A stretch of 64,000 bases of DNA from Nemertoderma westbladi (Eukaryota > Xenacoelomorpha > Nemertodermatida > Nemertodermatidae): positions 1 to 64,000 of the forward strand of contig JAUCBJ010002448.1 in NCBI GenBank assembly GCA_032718475.1, written 5' to 3'. Each line of letters begins with the position of its first letter. Within the stretch, counting starts at the first letter, position 1. Below, one piece after another: positions 23,200-34,078 of the stretch. The position numbers were made by a program, and so were the translations under genes. Under the pieces are notes generated by a model. The model worked only from the letters and a program-made list of their open reading frames with translations. It was not told the origin of the DNA and did no database searches.

Positions 23200-23735
23200 T
23201 TAATAAGAGTGAGTGAATGTGTGATGAGCGAGTGAGTGAGTGAATGAGTGGGTCAGTGAATGAGTGTGTGGGTGAGTGAGTGAGTGAATGAATGGGTGAA
23301 TGTGTGAATGAATGAGAGAGTGACTGATTGAGTGTGTGAATGAATGAGTGAGTGAATGTGTGAGTGAGTGAGTGAATGAGTGATTGAGAGAGTGAGTGAA
23401 ATAAGAATGTAAGTGAGTGAGCAAGTAAGTGAGTCAGTAAGTAAGTAAGTAGGTAAGTGAGTAAGTAAGTAAGTAAGTGAGTAAATAAGTGAGTGTGTAA
23501 GTAAAGTAAGTGAGTGAGTGTGTAAGTAAGTCGGTAGGTGATTATGTAAGTAAGTAAGAAAGAAAGTAAGTAAGTGGGTAAGTAAGAAAGTAAGTAACTA
23601 AATGAGTGAGTGAGTGAGTGAATGTGTGTGTGTGTGTGAGCGAGTGAGTGAGTGAATGTGTGAGTGAGCGAGTACGTGAATGTGGGGGTGTGTGTGTGTG
23701 TGTTGGGGTGTGTGTGTGTGTGTGTAGGGGGGTGT
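23200..23735. repeat. GAGT/GAAT/GTAA tetranucleotide satellite
   Basis: About 500 bp of imperfect GTGA, GTAA and GAAT tetranucleotides, ending in GT-rich runs. The His/Ser/Thr minus ORF is a by-product. Confidence 0.9.
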
Positions 23736-23982
23736 TTGTAGAACCCCTAAAGGTCTAACTACACAGCAGCTTTTTAGGCTAAAGTGCTAACTTTTTTAAA
23801 GTGCTAACATAAAGTGCTAACCAAACCTGCCAAATTAATTCTAAAGACATGATTGGTGCAAATTTGCTTTCAGTTTGGCTGTTAGTACTTTAAAGGTTTT
23901 GCAAACTCGGACATGTGTATGTGTAAATTGCGATGCGCCCCCTAGCGTCTCATGTGTGCATCAATATATTGGCAGAATCTTC

Positions 23983-24145
23983 TATAGTGCTAACTTTGTG
24001 TGTAAATGTTAGCAGTATAATATTATAAAAATAAAGTTACTATAGTGCTAACTGCACTGTGTAAATGTTAGCAGTATAATATTTTAAGAGTAAATTGAAT
24101 ATAGTGCTAACCTAAGTGTGAAAATTTTGGCAGTTATAATGAACA
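23983..24145. repeat. 58-59-bp tandem repeat, three copies
   Basis: TATAGTGCTAAC recurs at 23983, 24041 and 24100, each followed by TGTAAATGTTAGCAG or a variant. Related AAAGTGCTAAC words occur upstream at 23780-23820. From 24146 to 24773 nothing convincing is seen: a 122-codon minus ORF at 24246-24614 has no motif. Confidence 0.7.
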
Positions 24146-24773
24146 AAAATCACATAATGAAAATATATAAAAGTTAAACTGTTTTTGGGACGATGAAAAA
24201 GGCAATTTAAAATCATTGAATTACTATTAATATCGTTTTAGGACTCTACGTAGGTACAATACTGTATGACAAAATAAACAAGTAACCATCACTTTTTGCA
24301 CTTTGAGATGTCCAGTTCCTTTTTTTATTCATTCCGTTGGATTCAGAACAGATGATTTTCAATTGGTGCTCAAATTTGGTACTAACACCAAAATTTAACA
24401 CCAGAATAATAACAAGTTTCAAATCTCTAGTACATTTTTCCGAAGAATTCTGAACCCCCCAAGTCGGTTGACAAAAAATAGAGATGACGGTACGGTACAA
24501 TTCATAAGTTCTATATCTTGAAAAGGTTTTTTTTTTGAAAAGTAAGTTCAGATTCCGAACTCTGTTTGATTGAGAAACATAATTGATAAAACCACGGGTC
24601 GTATTACCCCCCACATCCTCCGGGTTTAATAGGGTTAAGTATGATGGCTTAATAACATTTATTGATATTATTCAGAGTCGAATACTAAACTTCATGTGAC
24701 TGACATGGTAATTTTGAACAACAATAATAGGCAGTATTTATTTTTATCACGTTACAGTTAATGGTTAATTAAT

Positions 24774-25082
24774 TTATCTTTTACGTTTCCTGATTCGGTT
24801 ATATATTTGATGGTAAATATGCCGCCATGGGATACTACCAAGAATACTGTGCTCTCTTTGAATTTGCTCTATTTCCTCCTTTTTGGGCGGCGTCATATTA
24901 AGTAGGTTTTTCTCAAAGCACCTCTCTATTGTCTTTAACTCTTTCTTGGACCAATTTCGCTTTTCCATCGGTTTTGATTTCTCCCTACGCTTCTTTGTAG
25001 ACCTAGGCAACTTCTCTTTTTGGCAACCATCATTCAACATAGGCGATATATTCTCTTCTCCAACACCACTGGTAACCCCAAC
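24774..25082 (-). CDS. Probable 3' exon of the tyrosine-recombinase-like gene
   Basis: The minus frame is open from an acceptor (TTTCTATAAATAG|G at 25083/25082) to a stop at 24774, about 102 codons. It is very basic (STKKRREKSKP) and then contains KRNWSKKELKTIERCF, a conserved segment, and PWRHIYHQIYNRIRKRKR at the C-terminus. This Trp-Ser-Lys-Lys-Glu helix and terminal W-x-x-[IV] pattern is what follows the recombinase-like domain in homologous uncharacterised fish/invertebrate proteins as I recall them, so it belongs to the gene at 25363-30369. The partner donor is not settled: GTATCA just before the stop at 25365 fits an acceptor used at CCAG|T (25066), and other phases are possible. Confidence 0.55.
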   Translation of the reverse strand, partial: VGVTSGVGEENISPMLNDGCQKEKLPRSTKKRREKSKPMEKRNWSKKELKTIERCFEKNLLNMTPPKKEEIEQIQREHSILGSIPWRHIYHQIYNRIRKRKR

Positions 25083-25362
25083 CTATTTATAGAAAAATAA
25101 GATTATTCGAATCTAATTAGAAAGACTATAACAAAACTCATCCTTAATATCATTGTAATGGTAAGTGCGAAACTATATAATATGATTTTCTAAGGCATCC
25201 TCTGGGTTTCAAAATTTTAATATTTTTGAACTGAAGTGAATTTTTGTCTAGTTTTAAATTTTTAAAGAACCAATAATTGCTTCTGACTGAGATCGTTAAA
25301 TTTGTTAATATTGTATTAGTTTCAAATATTTTCTATTAAATCTTCTATCAATTTATATTTTC

Positions 25363-28300
25363 TTAGTGATACAATCTTTCTGACAGTGCACCAATTCCAA
25401 TTATATTAGTATTACCAACCTCCCTCTCGAATTCATTTAGGACATCATATTCATCTACATTTATCTTTCCGTCTTCCTCGCGATCTATACTGTGAACTAT
25501 ACTTGGAACCTCTTCAGTTTCATCAGGTATCTCTTCTCCATTTCGAACCTGTTCGTCTTCATCCTCTATATCGGACAACACATCTTCTAATGAGATTTCT
25601 GTCATCTTTTTACCAGCGGATTTGTTTAGTTTTCCTTTACTAATGGCGAGCATGACTTTCGATATTTGGCTGATTTCAATGACATTGTCGTGGAGTCTGT
25701 AAACTTGTTGGTGTATCATGGGTGAGTGCCCCAAATGTCGGCTCAGCCAATCTTTCTCATTTTCATCTAAGTTTAATAATTGGCAGACAGTGGCGCAGTA
25801 CTTTCTTAATATTGTGCTTCTGATCAATTCAGGTTGTTTTAATTCATAACGATAAGCATATTTGTGCAATATATCCAGCCCTCTTATTGGATTAGCACCA
25901 GTAGACTTGAAGACATATTCATTGTCATCCAAATTCTCGCAAAGGTACAGCAACAGAATTCGTACCTGTGGTGTTATTAGGATCGGAACTGGTCTTCCTT
26001 GCTTCCCCAATATTGTTATCGTGCCAATCCGTTTAATAAGCTGTTTTTCAATGTCTGATAATTTGGAGATAACCTCCTTGGGTGTTTGAGCAGTGGGGTC
26101 CCTATTTAGCCCATTTAAGACTGTGTGGCATTTAATGCCACCTGGTTCACTAGCTCGCTTGCTGTTGAAGATGATAATTTGAGCAAGAACTATCTCCTGC
26201 GTATGTCTATAATTTCGACATTCTTTATCCATGGACGATATTTTAAGAATATCTTCATTGACTCGTTTGTGAAATAATACAATATCTTCAGTTAGTGGTA
26301 TGGTTTGAACTTTATTAAAGCGTTCTTTTATAATTCCATGCCGGGCACGCCGCGACACTATAGACCCCCATTCCTTCTCATACAGCGTCAAGAAATCAGT
26401 TGACCGTGTTTGCATCATAGTATTGTTTGTTTTGATTGCATTACAATGAATCACACCATCGAGGGCCTTTAAGTTATAACCGATTTTCAGCTGTGTGGCC
26501 TTTACAAAGTTTAAAGTAACACAATCAGAGACCCTATCAAAATTTGCAGGATTTATCATATCCTGCGCCTGGAATCGAAAATTATCTCTTTGCAGTAAGT
26601 TCAACAACCGAGCCAAGCGTCTTAAGGTCTGTTGGGAAGATGAAAGACTCTCATCACCATCTCTTCTTCTCTTTAGAAAAAATTTAGCCAACTCGACAAA
26701 TGATGTGTCACTCTTGAGTATATCAAGTATTACATCCTGGCGCATGCTGGCATATAAGGAGCGAAGTTCACTGCTCTCATCAAACTGGACCATATCTAAA
26801 GCGCGACCAGCGATTAAGGATCCCACATGAGATGCACCAGCAGGTTTTAATGTACATTTTTTCGAATGCAGACTCAGCTGATGAGAACGAAAAGAGGCTT
26901 TACAAAATGGGCAACTTGTTACTTGATCTGTACTTGTGGATTGTATTATTGCGTTTGAATTTTTTATATGACCATCTCGCCTTTTTACAGCAATGATTCC
27001 TGCCCCATGCTTTCGCACACTGTTATTATGCTTGAAATTACCCTCATTGCGAAGAAGTTCAATAATATCCTGTCTTTTCTTGAAAAGTGTTTGCTCAGCT
27101 AAAGAGAATTGCTTTCTCTTTTTCTTGAATTCAATTCCTTTATCAATATCAATTAATTGATTAACATGCGACTCTTCACTATGTATTTGCTTGAAATGTC
27201 TTACCAGGTTAGTCTGTGGAAGAGTACAATAGCGACCATACTGCACTTTAACACCTCGATTGGATAAAACACTATCTACACAGATGGCGGCTGGTTCTTC
27301 AGAAACGTAAGATGTCATTTTAGGTTTGGTTAAAATCATTTCAGCTGGAATGGATAATTCGCGACCACTCCATGAGAGGAACTGCACCAGTTCTATATCC
27401 TCGCCACCAGCACCCTCCTTGTAGTGCTCCAGTTCTATATCCCCGCCACCGGAACCCTCCTTGTAGTGCTCCAGTTCTATATCCACGGCACCGGCACCCT
27501 CCTTGTAGTGCTCCAGTTCTATATCCCCGCCACTGGAACCCTCTTTGTAGTGCTCCAGTTCTATATCAACGGCACCGGCAACCTCCTTGTAGTGCTCCAG
27601 TTCTATATTCTCGCCACCGGAACCCTCCTTGTAGTGCTCCAGTTCTATATCCCCGCCACCAGAACCCTCCTTGTAGTGCTCCAGTTCTATATCCCCGCCA
27701 CCGGAACCCTCCTTGTAGTGCTCCAGTTCTATATCCACGGCACCGGCACCCTCCTTGTAGTGCTCCAGTTCTATATCCCCGCCACCGGAACCCTCCTTGT
27801 AGTGCTCCAGTTCTATATCAACGGCACCGGCAACCTCCTTGTAGTGCTCCAGTTCTATATTCTCGCCACCGGAACCCTCCTTGTAGTGCTCCAGTTCTAT
27901 ATCCACGGCACCAGCACCCTCCTTGTAGTGCTCCAGTTCTATATCCCCGCCACCGGAACCCTCCTTGTAGTGCTCCAGTTCTATATCCCCGCCACCGGAA
28001 CCCTCCTTGTAGTGCTCCAGTTCTATATCCCCGCCACCGGAACCCTCCTTGTAGTGCTCCAGTTCTATATCAACGGCACCGGCAACCTCCTTGTAGTGCT
28101 CCAGTTCTATATTCTCGCCACCGGAACCCTCCTTGTAGTGCTCCAGTTCTATATCCACGGCACCGGCACCCTCCTTGTAGTGCTCCAGTTCTATATCCCC
28201 GCCACCGGAACCCTCCTTGTAGTGCTCCAGTTCTATATCCACGGCACCGGCACCCTCCTTGTAGTGCTCCAGTTCTATATCCCCGCCACCGGAACCCTCC

Positions 28301-30369
28301 TTGTAGTGCTCCAGTTCTATATCCCCACCACCGGAACCCTCCTTGTAGTGCTCCAGTTCTGTATCCCCGCCACCGGAACCCTCCTTGTAGTGCTCCAGTT
28401 CTATATCAACGGCACCAGCAACCTCCTTGTAGTGCTCCAGTTCTATATTCTCGCCACCGGAACCCTCCTTGTAGTGCTCCAGTTCTATATCCCCGCCACC
28501 GGAACCCTCCTTGTAGTGCTCCAGTTCTATATCCCCGCCACCGGAACCCTCCTTGTAGTGCTCCAGTTCTATATCCCCGCCACCGGAACCCTCCTTGTAG
28601 TGCTCCAGTTCTATATCAACGGCACCGGCAACCTCCTTGTAGTGCTCCAGTTCTATATTCTCGCCACCGGAACCCTCCTTGTAGTGCTCCAGTTCTATAT
28701 CCCCGCCACCGGAACCCTCCTTGTAGTGCTCCAGTTCTATATCCCCGCCACCGGAACCCTCCTTGTAGTGCTCCAGTTCTATATCAACGGCACCGGCAAC
28801 CTCCTTGTAGTGCTCCAGTTCTATATTCTCGCCACCGGAACCCTCCTTGTAGTGCTCCAGTTCTATATCCCCGCCACCGGAACCCTCCTTGTAGTGCTCC
28901 AGTTCTATATCCACGGCACCGGCACCCTCCTTGTAGTGCTCCAGTTCTATATCCCCGCCACCGGAACCCTCCTTGTAGTGCTCCAGTTCTATATCAACGG
29001 CACCGGCAACCTCCTTGTAGTGCTCCAGTTCTATATTCTCGCCACCGGAACCCTCCTTGTAGTGCTCCAGTTCTATATCCACGGCACCGGCACCCTCCTT
29101 GTAGTGCTCCAGTTCTATATCCCCGCCACCGGAACCCTCCTTGTAGTGCTCCAGTTCTATATCCACGGCACCGGCACCCTCCTTGTAGTGCTCCAGTTCT
29201 ATATCCCCGCCACCGGAACCCTCCTTGTAGTGCTCCAGTTCTATATCCACGGCACCGGCACCCTCCTTGTAGTGCTCCAGTTCTATATCCCCGCCACCGG
29301 AACCCTCCTTGTAGTGCTCCAGTTCTATATCAACGGCACCGGCAACCTCCTTGTAGTGCTCCAGTTCTATATCCTCGCCACCGGCACCCTCCTTGTAGTG
29401 CTCCAGTTCTATATCCTCGCCACCAGCACCCTCCTTGTAGTGCTCCAGTTCTATATCCTCGCCACCAGCACCCTCCTTGTAGTGCTCCAGTTCTATATCC
29501 CTGCCACCGGAACCCTCCTTGTAGTGCTCCAGTTCTATATCCTCGCCACCAGCACCCTCCTTGTAGTGCTCCAGTTCTATATCTCCGCCACCGGAACCCT
29601 CCTTGTAGTGCTCCAGTTCTATATCCTCGCCACCAGCACCCTCCTTGTAGTGCTCCAGTTCTATATCCCCGCCACCGGAACCCTCCTTGTAGTGCTCCAG
29701 TTCTATATCCTCGCCACCAGCACCCTCCTTGTAGTGCTCCAGTTCTATATCCCCGCCACCGGAACCCTCCTTGTAGTGCTCCAGTTATATATCCACGGCA
29801 CCGGCAACCTCCTTGTAGTGCTCCAGTTCTATATCCTCGCCACCAGCACCATCCTTGTAGTGCTCCAGTTCTATATCCATGGCACCGGCAACCTCCTTGT
29901 AGTGCTCCAGTTCTATATCCCCGCCACCAGCACCCTCCTTGTAGTGCTCCAGTTCTATATCCACGGCACCGGCAACCTCCTTGTAGTGCTCCAGTTCTAT
30001 ATCCCCGCCACCAGCACCCTCCTTGTAGTGCTCCAGTTCTATATCCACGGCACCGGCAACCTCCTTGTAGTGCTCCAGTTCTATATCCCCATCTCCAGAA
30101 CCTTCCTTGTAGTGCTCCAGTTCTATATCCCTGTCACTGGCAACCTCATTATTGTACCCCAACTCAATATCATGCGACCCATCACATGAATGCAGCTCTT
30201 CTCTGATACCTTTCTCATTCAGCCGAGTCAAATCTGCGGCGAAATCCTTGTAGCCTCCTTTACATCGCCTTCTAAGAGGGTAAACTTTCCGTGCGACATA
30301 TGGTTGAAAAGTCGACTTCTCCAAAGCCAATTGTACAAGTCGCTTGCCACGATTACTATTATTATTCAT
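25363..30369 (-). CDS. Tyrosine-recombinase-like protein with giant 14-residue repeat; one in-frame stop
   Basis: One minus frame runs from ATG 30369 to TAA 25363 (about 1,668 codons), broken only by TAA at 29787-29785. Order: unique N-terminus (about 70 residues); about 65 copies of DIELEHYKEGSGGG and variants (27390-30130); a degenerate C2H2-like finger (YCTLPQTNLVRHFKQIH); a C2HC finger (CPFCKASF..H..KKC, about 26920-26860); a helical region; and a C-terminal domain with tyrosine-recombinase residues: Arg in RASEPGG (about 26150), Lys in GKQGRPV, Arg in TILRKYCAT (about 25805), His in RHLGHS (about 25730) and Tyr in QVYRL (about 25700). Known: this YR-like family is widespread in animal genomes, related in fold to Crypton recombinases. 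Inferred: a domesticated or mobile recombinase-like nuclear protein. The stop is one substitution (TCT to TTA on the plus strand) inside one repeat, so it may be a null allele, polymorphism or error. Confidence 0.75.
27390..30130. repeat. 42-bp coding minisatellite, about 65 copies
   Basis: A 42-bp unit (14 codons) repeated without length change across 2.74 kb, with variants in the last five codons (GSGGG, GAGAV, VAGAV, GSGGE, GAGGE) arranged in higher-order blocks. Because 42 is divisible by three and the unit lacks stops, two plus-strand frames are also open (944 and 921 codons at 27372-30206 and 27424-30189). These antisense ORFs begin and end with the repeat and are judged shadows. Confidence 0.95.
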
Positions 30370-31139
30370 TAAATTATATTGTATATGAAATTATTACTTC
30401 AAATTAATTGTTCTCTAGCCAAATCTATCAAATTTATCGAATCTATCAAACTGGTATACATAATAATATAGATGATACAACTTACTATCCAAGCTAGAAA
30501 CAACACTAAGGTAAAAAAAAAGAAAAAAAGTAAAAAAAAGAACTATATAGTACACATATTTTAGTATTTATTTGATGTTTATAAATTTCCAAATGGTGGT
30601 AAAGCGCAAATTGGGGGTTGGGGAAGGTGTTATTCGCTGAGTCTCATTTGTGCTTATTTGGGACTGACGTTTATTCGAGACAGGGTGCTTTTTCGAATAA
30701 ATGGCAAACTTTTATAAGAGCCATCCTGATATTTGGTTTCTTATCAGCTGTAATTAATCCCAGCATTTTTTTTTACATGAAGACACACCCGCAGTCGGGG
30801 TAAATATTTGTCGGGGGGAATTAATCCCAGCATTAACTCCTATGTAGGAGCTCTGGTTCAACTGCTGCCCTAAGTAATCGACCTTTGGGATTCCGTTTTA
30901 TTATTTTGGGACTCCAAATCCTGGACAGACTATTTAACGTATCCTACTAATTGCCCCCCCCCCCCCCCCCCGCCCCCCTGGCCAGCCAAAACAGCCAGAC
31001 ATGCACCTTAGACATGCATCCCCGACATGCATGACTCACGTTGGTTAAATTATATATTTTTTTTTAATTGTGATTAAATCACAAATATTGAAAAGTAAGA
31101 TTGGTTTAAAGAATTGCCTATAAAATTTTTATTCTTTTG
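30370..31139. other. Upstream region of the recombinase-like gene, poly-C tract
   Basis: AT-rich. TAATCCCAGCATT occurs twice (near 30757 and 30822), and an 18-base C run at 30954-30971 is followed by G and six more C. No promoter is confidently seen; a 61-codon ORF at 30618 has no motif. Confidence 0.4.
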
Positions 31140-31154
31140 TATTGGACCCTAAAT

Positions 31155-31190
31155 GTGTGTGTGTGGGGGTGTGTGTGTGTGTGTGTGTGC
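31155..31190. repeat. GT dinucleotide microsatellite
   Basis: GTGTGT run interrupted by GGGG. Confidence 0.9.
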
Positions 31191-31199
31191 ACTTAGGCC

Positions 31200-31445
31200 A
31201 CAACAACCCCGAATTCCCTTTCCAAATTGGCGGCCACACTCTAGCAGTCACAGATTGTGAAAAGAACCTTGGAGTCACATTCCAGAATAATCTCTCCTTC
31301 CGCGTTCATATAGTCACAATAGTTTAGAAAGGGAACCGTATTCTTGGTCTAATCCATTGCAGTTTCAAACATACGTCGTAATGCTAGTAGTCCTATACCA
31401 AACGATGGTAAGACCGATTGGAGTATGATTCCACTATTTGGGGCG
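31200..31445 (+). pseudogene. LINE reverse-transcriptase fragment (CR1/L2/jockey-like)
   Basis: The plus frame reads FPFQIGGHTLAVTDCEKNLGV, then NNLSFRVHI, stop, KGNRILGLIHCSF and, after further stops, RLEYDSTIWG. This is the characteristic segment after the RT catalytic motifs of CR1/L2/jockey-type LINEs (EKDLGV..NLSF..HI...ANR.LG.I, then a PxLEYA..W motif). Several stop codons show it is dead. It is distinct from the LINE at 20.4 and 38.7 kb. Confidence 0.6.
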
Positions 31446-31451
31446 CAGTGG

Positions 31452-31600
31452 CGGTACGGCTAATGTCGCGTTAGGGAAAGTCGCGTTACAGCTAATTTTC
31501 AGAGTAGCCATAACGCGACATTAAAAGTCGCAGTACGGCTACTCAAAAAGTCGCATTACAGTACGGCTAATTGTCGCGTTACAGCTAATCTATTGTCTTT
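31452..31600. repeat. Short palindromic/direct repeat cluster (GTCGCGTTA)
   Basis: TAATGTCGCGTTA (about 31461) is the exact inverse of TAACGCGACATTA (about 31511), and GTCGCGTTACAGCTAAT occurs at about 31480 and 31573, with GTACGGCTA three times. Probably a small foldback element. Confidence 0.5.
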
Positions 31601-32081
31601 GTTTTACATAGGGAATCATACATAGGGAACGCTTGACTTCGGACCAAATATAATAAAATAACTCCAGTAAGTAGAATACAGCAACACAAATATTATAAAG
31701 AAACGTACAGTAGGGTAGGTAGGTTATACGGATAGGTATTTTATTGAATTAACTAATAATAAATATCGTGGGTTCAATGAGTAACAATAATAATAATAAT
31801 AACTAGTAATAATAGTAACAATAATTCGCAATTCGAATCGTATAGAAAAACAGTAGGGCCTATAACTTTCGGATCGAAAATATACATACCTGCACTTCTG
31901 GCCGTTCTCATCAAACCACTCCGACAATCACACCAGTTCCAATGATGGATTATTTCACTATAAAGTAGCATTTTGTAGTTTAACGTAAAAACTTTCTAAA
32001 ATCCGACGCATTTTTGATTAAATTACAGTAATGTAATATGCCTATTCATATTGGTACACATAAAACCCGTTGGTAATCTAA

Positions 32082-32165
32082 TGGCGCAGTGGTCAGATGG
32101 TTAAGGCGTTGGTTACATTACAGATAGGTTACGAGTTCGAATCCCAGTCGGGAAATTTGCATTTT
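32082..32165 (+). other. tRNA-derived sequence (SINE head or tRNA pseudogene)
   Basis: TGGCGCAGTGG (32082-32092) matches the Pol III A box and GAGTTCGAATCCC (32133-32145) the B box at tRNA-like spacing, followed by a T5 run at about 32162. The T-stem does not pair (two of five pairs) and no acceptor stem can be formed, so it is not a functional tRNA. Confidence 0.5.
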
Positions 32166-32767
32166 TGGGCAATTTATTTTCATTTGATCTAATTTGATAA
32201 ACCAATGAGGTGCGTACAACACATGGAACGATAAGTTGGGCCAATCATAGGGCATGGAATATCTTATTGCTCCAATGTGAGGCCATGGAATGCTCTGGAA
32301 GGTTCTAGCGGATTCTATGTCCCAGATTTACTATATAAGGGCCGGTTTGCCTTTGGTTATCACTTACTCACTATTGTTAACTCTTACATTATCTCTTTGT
32401 ATCAAACACTTCGTGTTTCGTGTTGGAACTTATGTAAATCTGTTTGATAAATCTTTGTAAACTGTACATATACTGTAAACTTTTGAACATATATATTTCC
32501 AATTGTCCACCGTTGAGACAGCCAAGCATTGGGAGGATGGCTGCCTAGACCGTTAGGCCGTCAGCAACGCAGGGAAGATGTCCACAACACGCTAGCGCCC
32601 ACATTAGATTTGACGGCGCACCCTCTTCACCCCTTCGAAATACTCCACCTTGCCATGCAGCGCCCGATTTCCGAGGAAGGTAAGACTTTGTTTGACGCCC
32701 TTGCCCGACGTAAGACTTATAGATCAGGGTAAGCGTGACGCCATCCTGGGACGCCGCAAAATTTAGA
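32166..32767. other. Unassigned region with TATATAAGG, no gene seen
   Basis: ACTATATAAGGGCCGG near 32331 is promoter-like and the following sequence to 32760 is mixed, with higher GC from 32510. A solo LTR was considered, but no second copy or TG..CA boundaries with a duplication are visible in this window. Confidence 0.25.
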
Positions 32768-33340
32768 ATTAAGAAGTGGGCGTGGCACTTCAAATTTTTG
32801 AAAATTAGATATTCAGAAAATGCCCATAATTTTTTATTTCAACGCATCTTTATAGGTTTTCTGGGCCGCTGAATCGATTGAAAGTAATATAGAAGCCTGA
32901 AGACTTCGTGGTTCGCCATTTTTGGTGCACCAAAATTAGGGCGTGGCACTTGAAATTTTGAAAAATACGAGATTCGGAAAATAAAACAAAATTGAAATTT
33001 TAACGCATTTATATAGGTTTTCTAGACCGTTGAATCGATTGAAAGTAATATAGAAGCCTAAAGACTTAGAGGTTAGCCATTTTTGATGTACCAACATTAG
33101 GGCGTGGCACTTCAAATTTTGAAAAATGAAATGAAAAATTTTGGTGCACCAAAAATGGCGAACCACTAAGTCTAAGTCTAACTCTAAGTCTTCAGGCTTC
33201 TATATTACTTTTAATCGATTCAGCGCTCCAGAAAACCAATAAAATGCTTCGAAATCAAAGCTTTAGTAAATTTTCCGAATAAAGTAATATTGAAATTTTA
33301 AAGTGCCACGCCCTAATTTTGGTGCTCCAAAAATTACGTA
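32768..33340. repeat. Two direct copies plus one inverted copy of a roughly 170-bp unit
   Basis: GGGCGTGGCACTT recurs at about 32768, 32940 and 33100, with AATCGATTGAAAGTAATATAG in each forward unit. From about 33135 the unit returns inverted (TATATTACTTTTAATCGATT, then AGTGCCACGCCC at 33301). The symmetry centre lies near 33130, so the last 400 bp can fold into a long imperfect hairpin. Confidence 0.75.
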
Positions 33341-33745
33341 CCACTACACTTACATACTTGTATAGAGCATTAGAGTGATCCAAACCAATAAAAATAAATA
33401 CAAATAGCCCAAACATAAATAATTACTAAATCGCGAATGACTCTGTAAAATTCGAAAATTTAAAAAAATTTGGTGCTGGAGACCAAATTTTGAGGTGGCA
33501 CCCACATCGAAAAGTAGAAATCCAATTGCCAAGTCGTTTTTTTGCAAAAGATGCAGCATTAAATTTGGCTCATTCTCAATAAAAATTGGGCCGGTGCGTA
33601 ATGTGGTTGCATAGTTACAGCAACTAAAAACTAGGAATGGGCCAATTCGCCTCCCCCCCCCCAGTGGTAATAGGGTTAATATAACTGAGACAACTATAAT
33701 AATATGACTAAACAGTTACACTAGACATAAAACCCAATGATACAC

Positions 33746-33751
33746 TTTATT
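33746..33751 (-). terminator. Polyadenylation signal AATAAA of the Ly6-like gene
   Basis: AATAAA on the minus strand, 58 bases beyond the TAA at 33809. Confidence 0.55.
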
Positions 33752-33808
33752 ATAAATAAATATATTTCCATCACCTAACAACACAAGTAGTACTCATGCG
33801 AACATAGA

Positions 33809-33991
33809 TTATTGTAAATAGAATCTATTGTTGCAAAGGTCTTCAAAGCAGTCAGTGACGGTGCAAGCGTTTCGTTGTTGACAAACAACGGCTTTTGCCT
33901 CATAGAAATCTATAGAACCAGGGAGAGGTAGTAGGTGATTCAAAGAAGGTCGGCGGCAAAAGGGAAATGCTTCATCTCCTACGTTCAAAGT
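33809..33991 (-). CDS. Ly6/three-finger-like secreted protein, exon 2
   Basis: The exon starts after a good acceptor (TTATTATTATTTCAG|A, 33992/33991) and continues in phase 0 from exon 1 for 60 codons to TAA (33811-33809). It supplies five of the eight mature cysteines and ends with CTVTDCFEDLCNN, which contains the C-x4-C-N signature closing Ly6/uPAR/three-finger domains. With exon 1 the product is about 102 residues, typical of the family. No hydrophobic GPI-attachment tail follows (it ends NRFYLQ), so the predicted product is secreted, not anchored. Family members include receptors' ligands, modulators and venom toxins; nothing here shows toxicity. Confidence 0.72.
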   Translation of the reverse strand, partial: TLNVGDEAFPFCRRPSLNHLLPLPGSIDFYEAKAVVCQQRNACTVTDCFEDLCNNRFYLQ

Positions 33992-34078
33992 CTGAAATAA
34001 TAATAATACATTACCATTAGTGTAGCTATAGAAAAAAATTGCATGTATCAGAAATCAGTTGACGATAGTAGGATGAAG

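Noticed and set aside
23200-23424. His/Ser/Thr-rich minus ORF
   Set aside because: Translation of a tetranucleotide satellite.
27372-30206. 944- and 921-codon plus-strand ORFs as genes
   Set aside because: They start and end with the minisatellite and lack any non-repeat domain; the minus frame extends into conserved domains.
32082-32165. Functional tRNA gene
   Set aside because: A and B boxes are present but the T-stem and acceptor stem do not pair.
32166-32767. Solo LTR suggested by TATATAAGG
   Set aside because: No second copy, no TG..CA ends and no target duplication visible.
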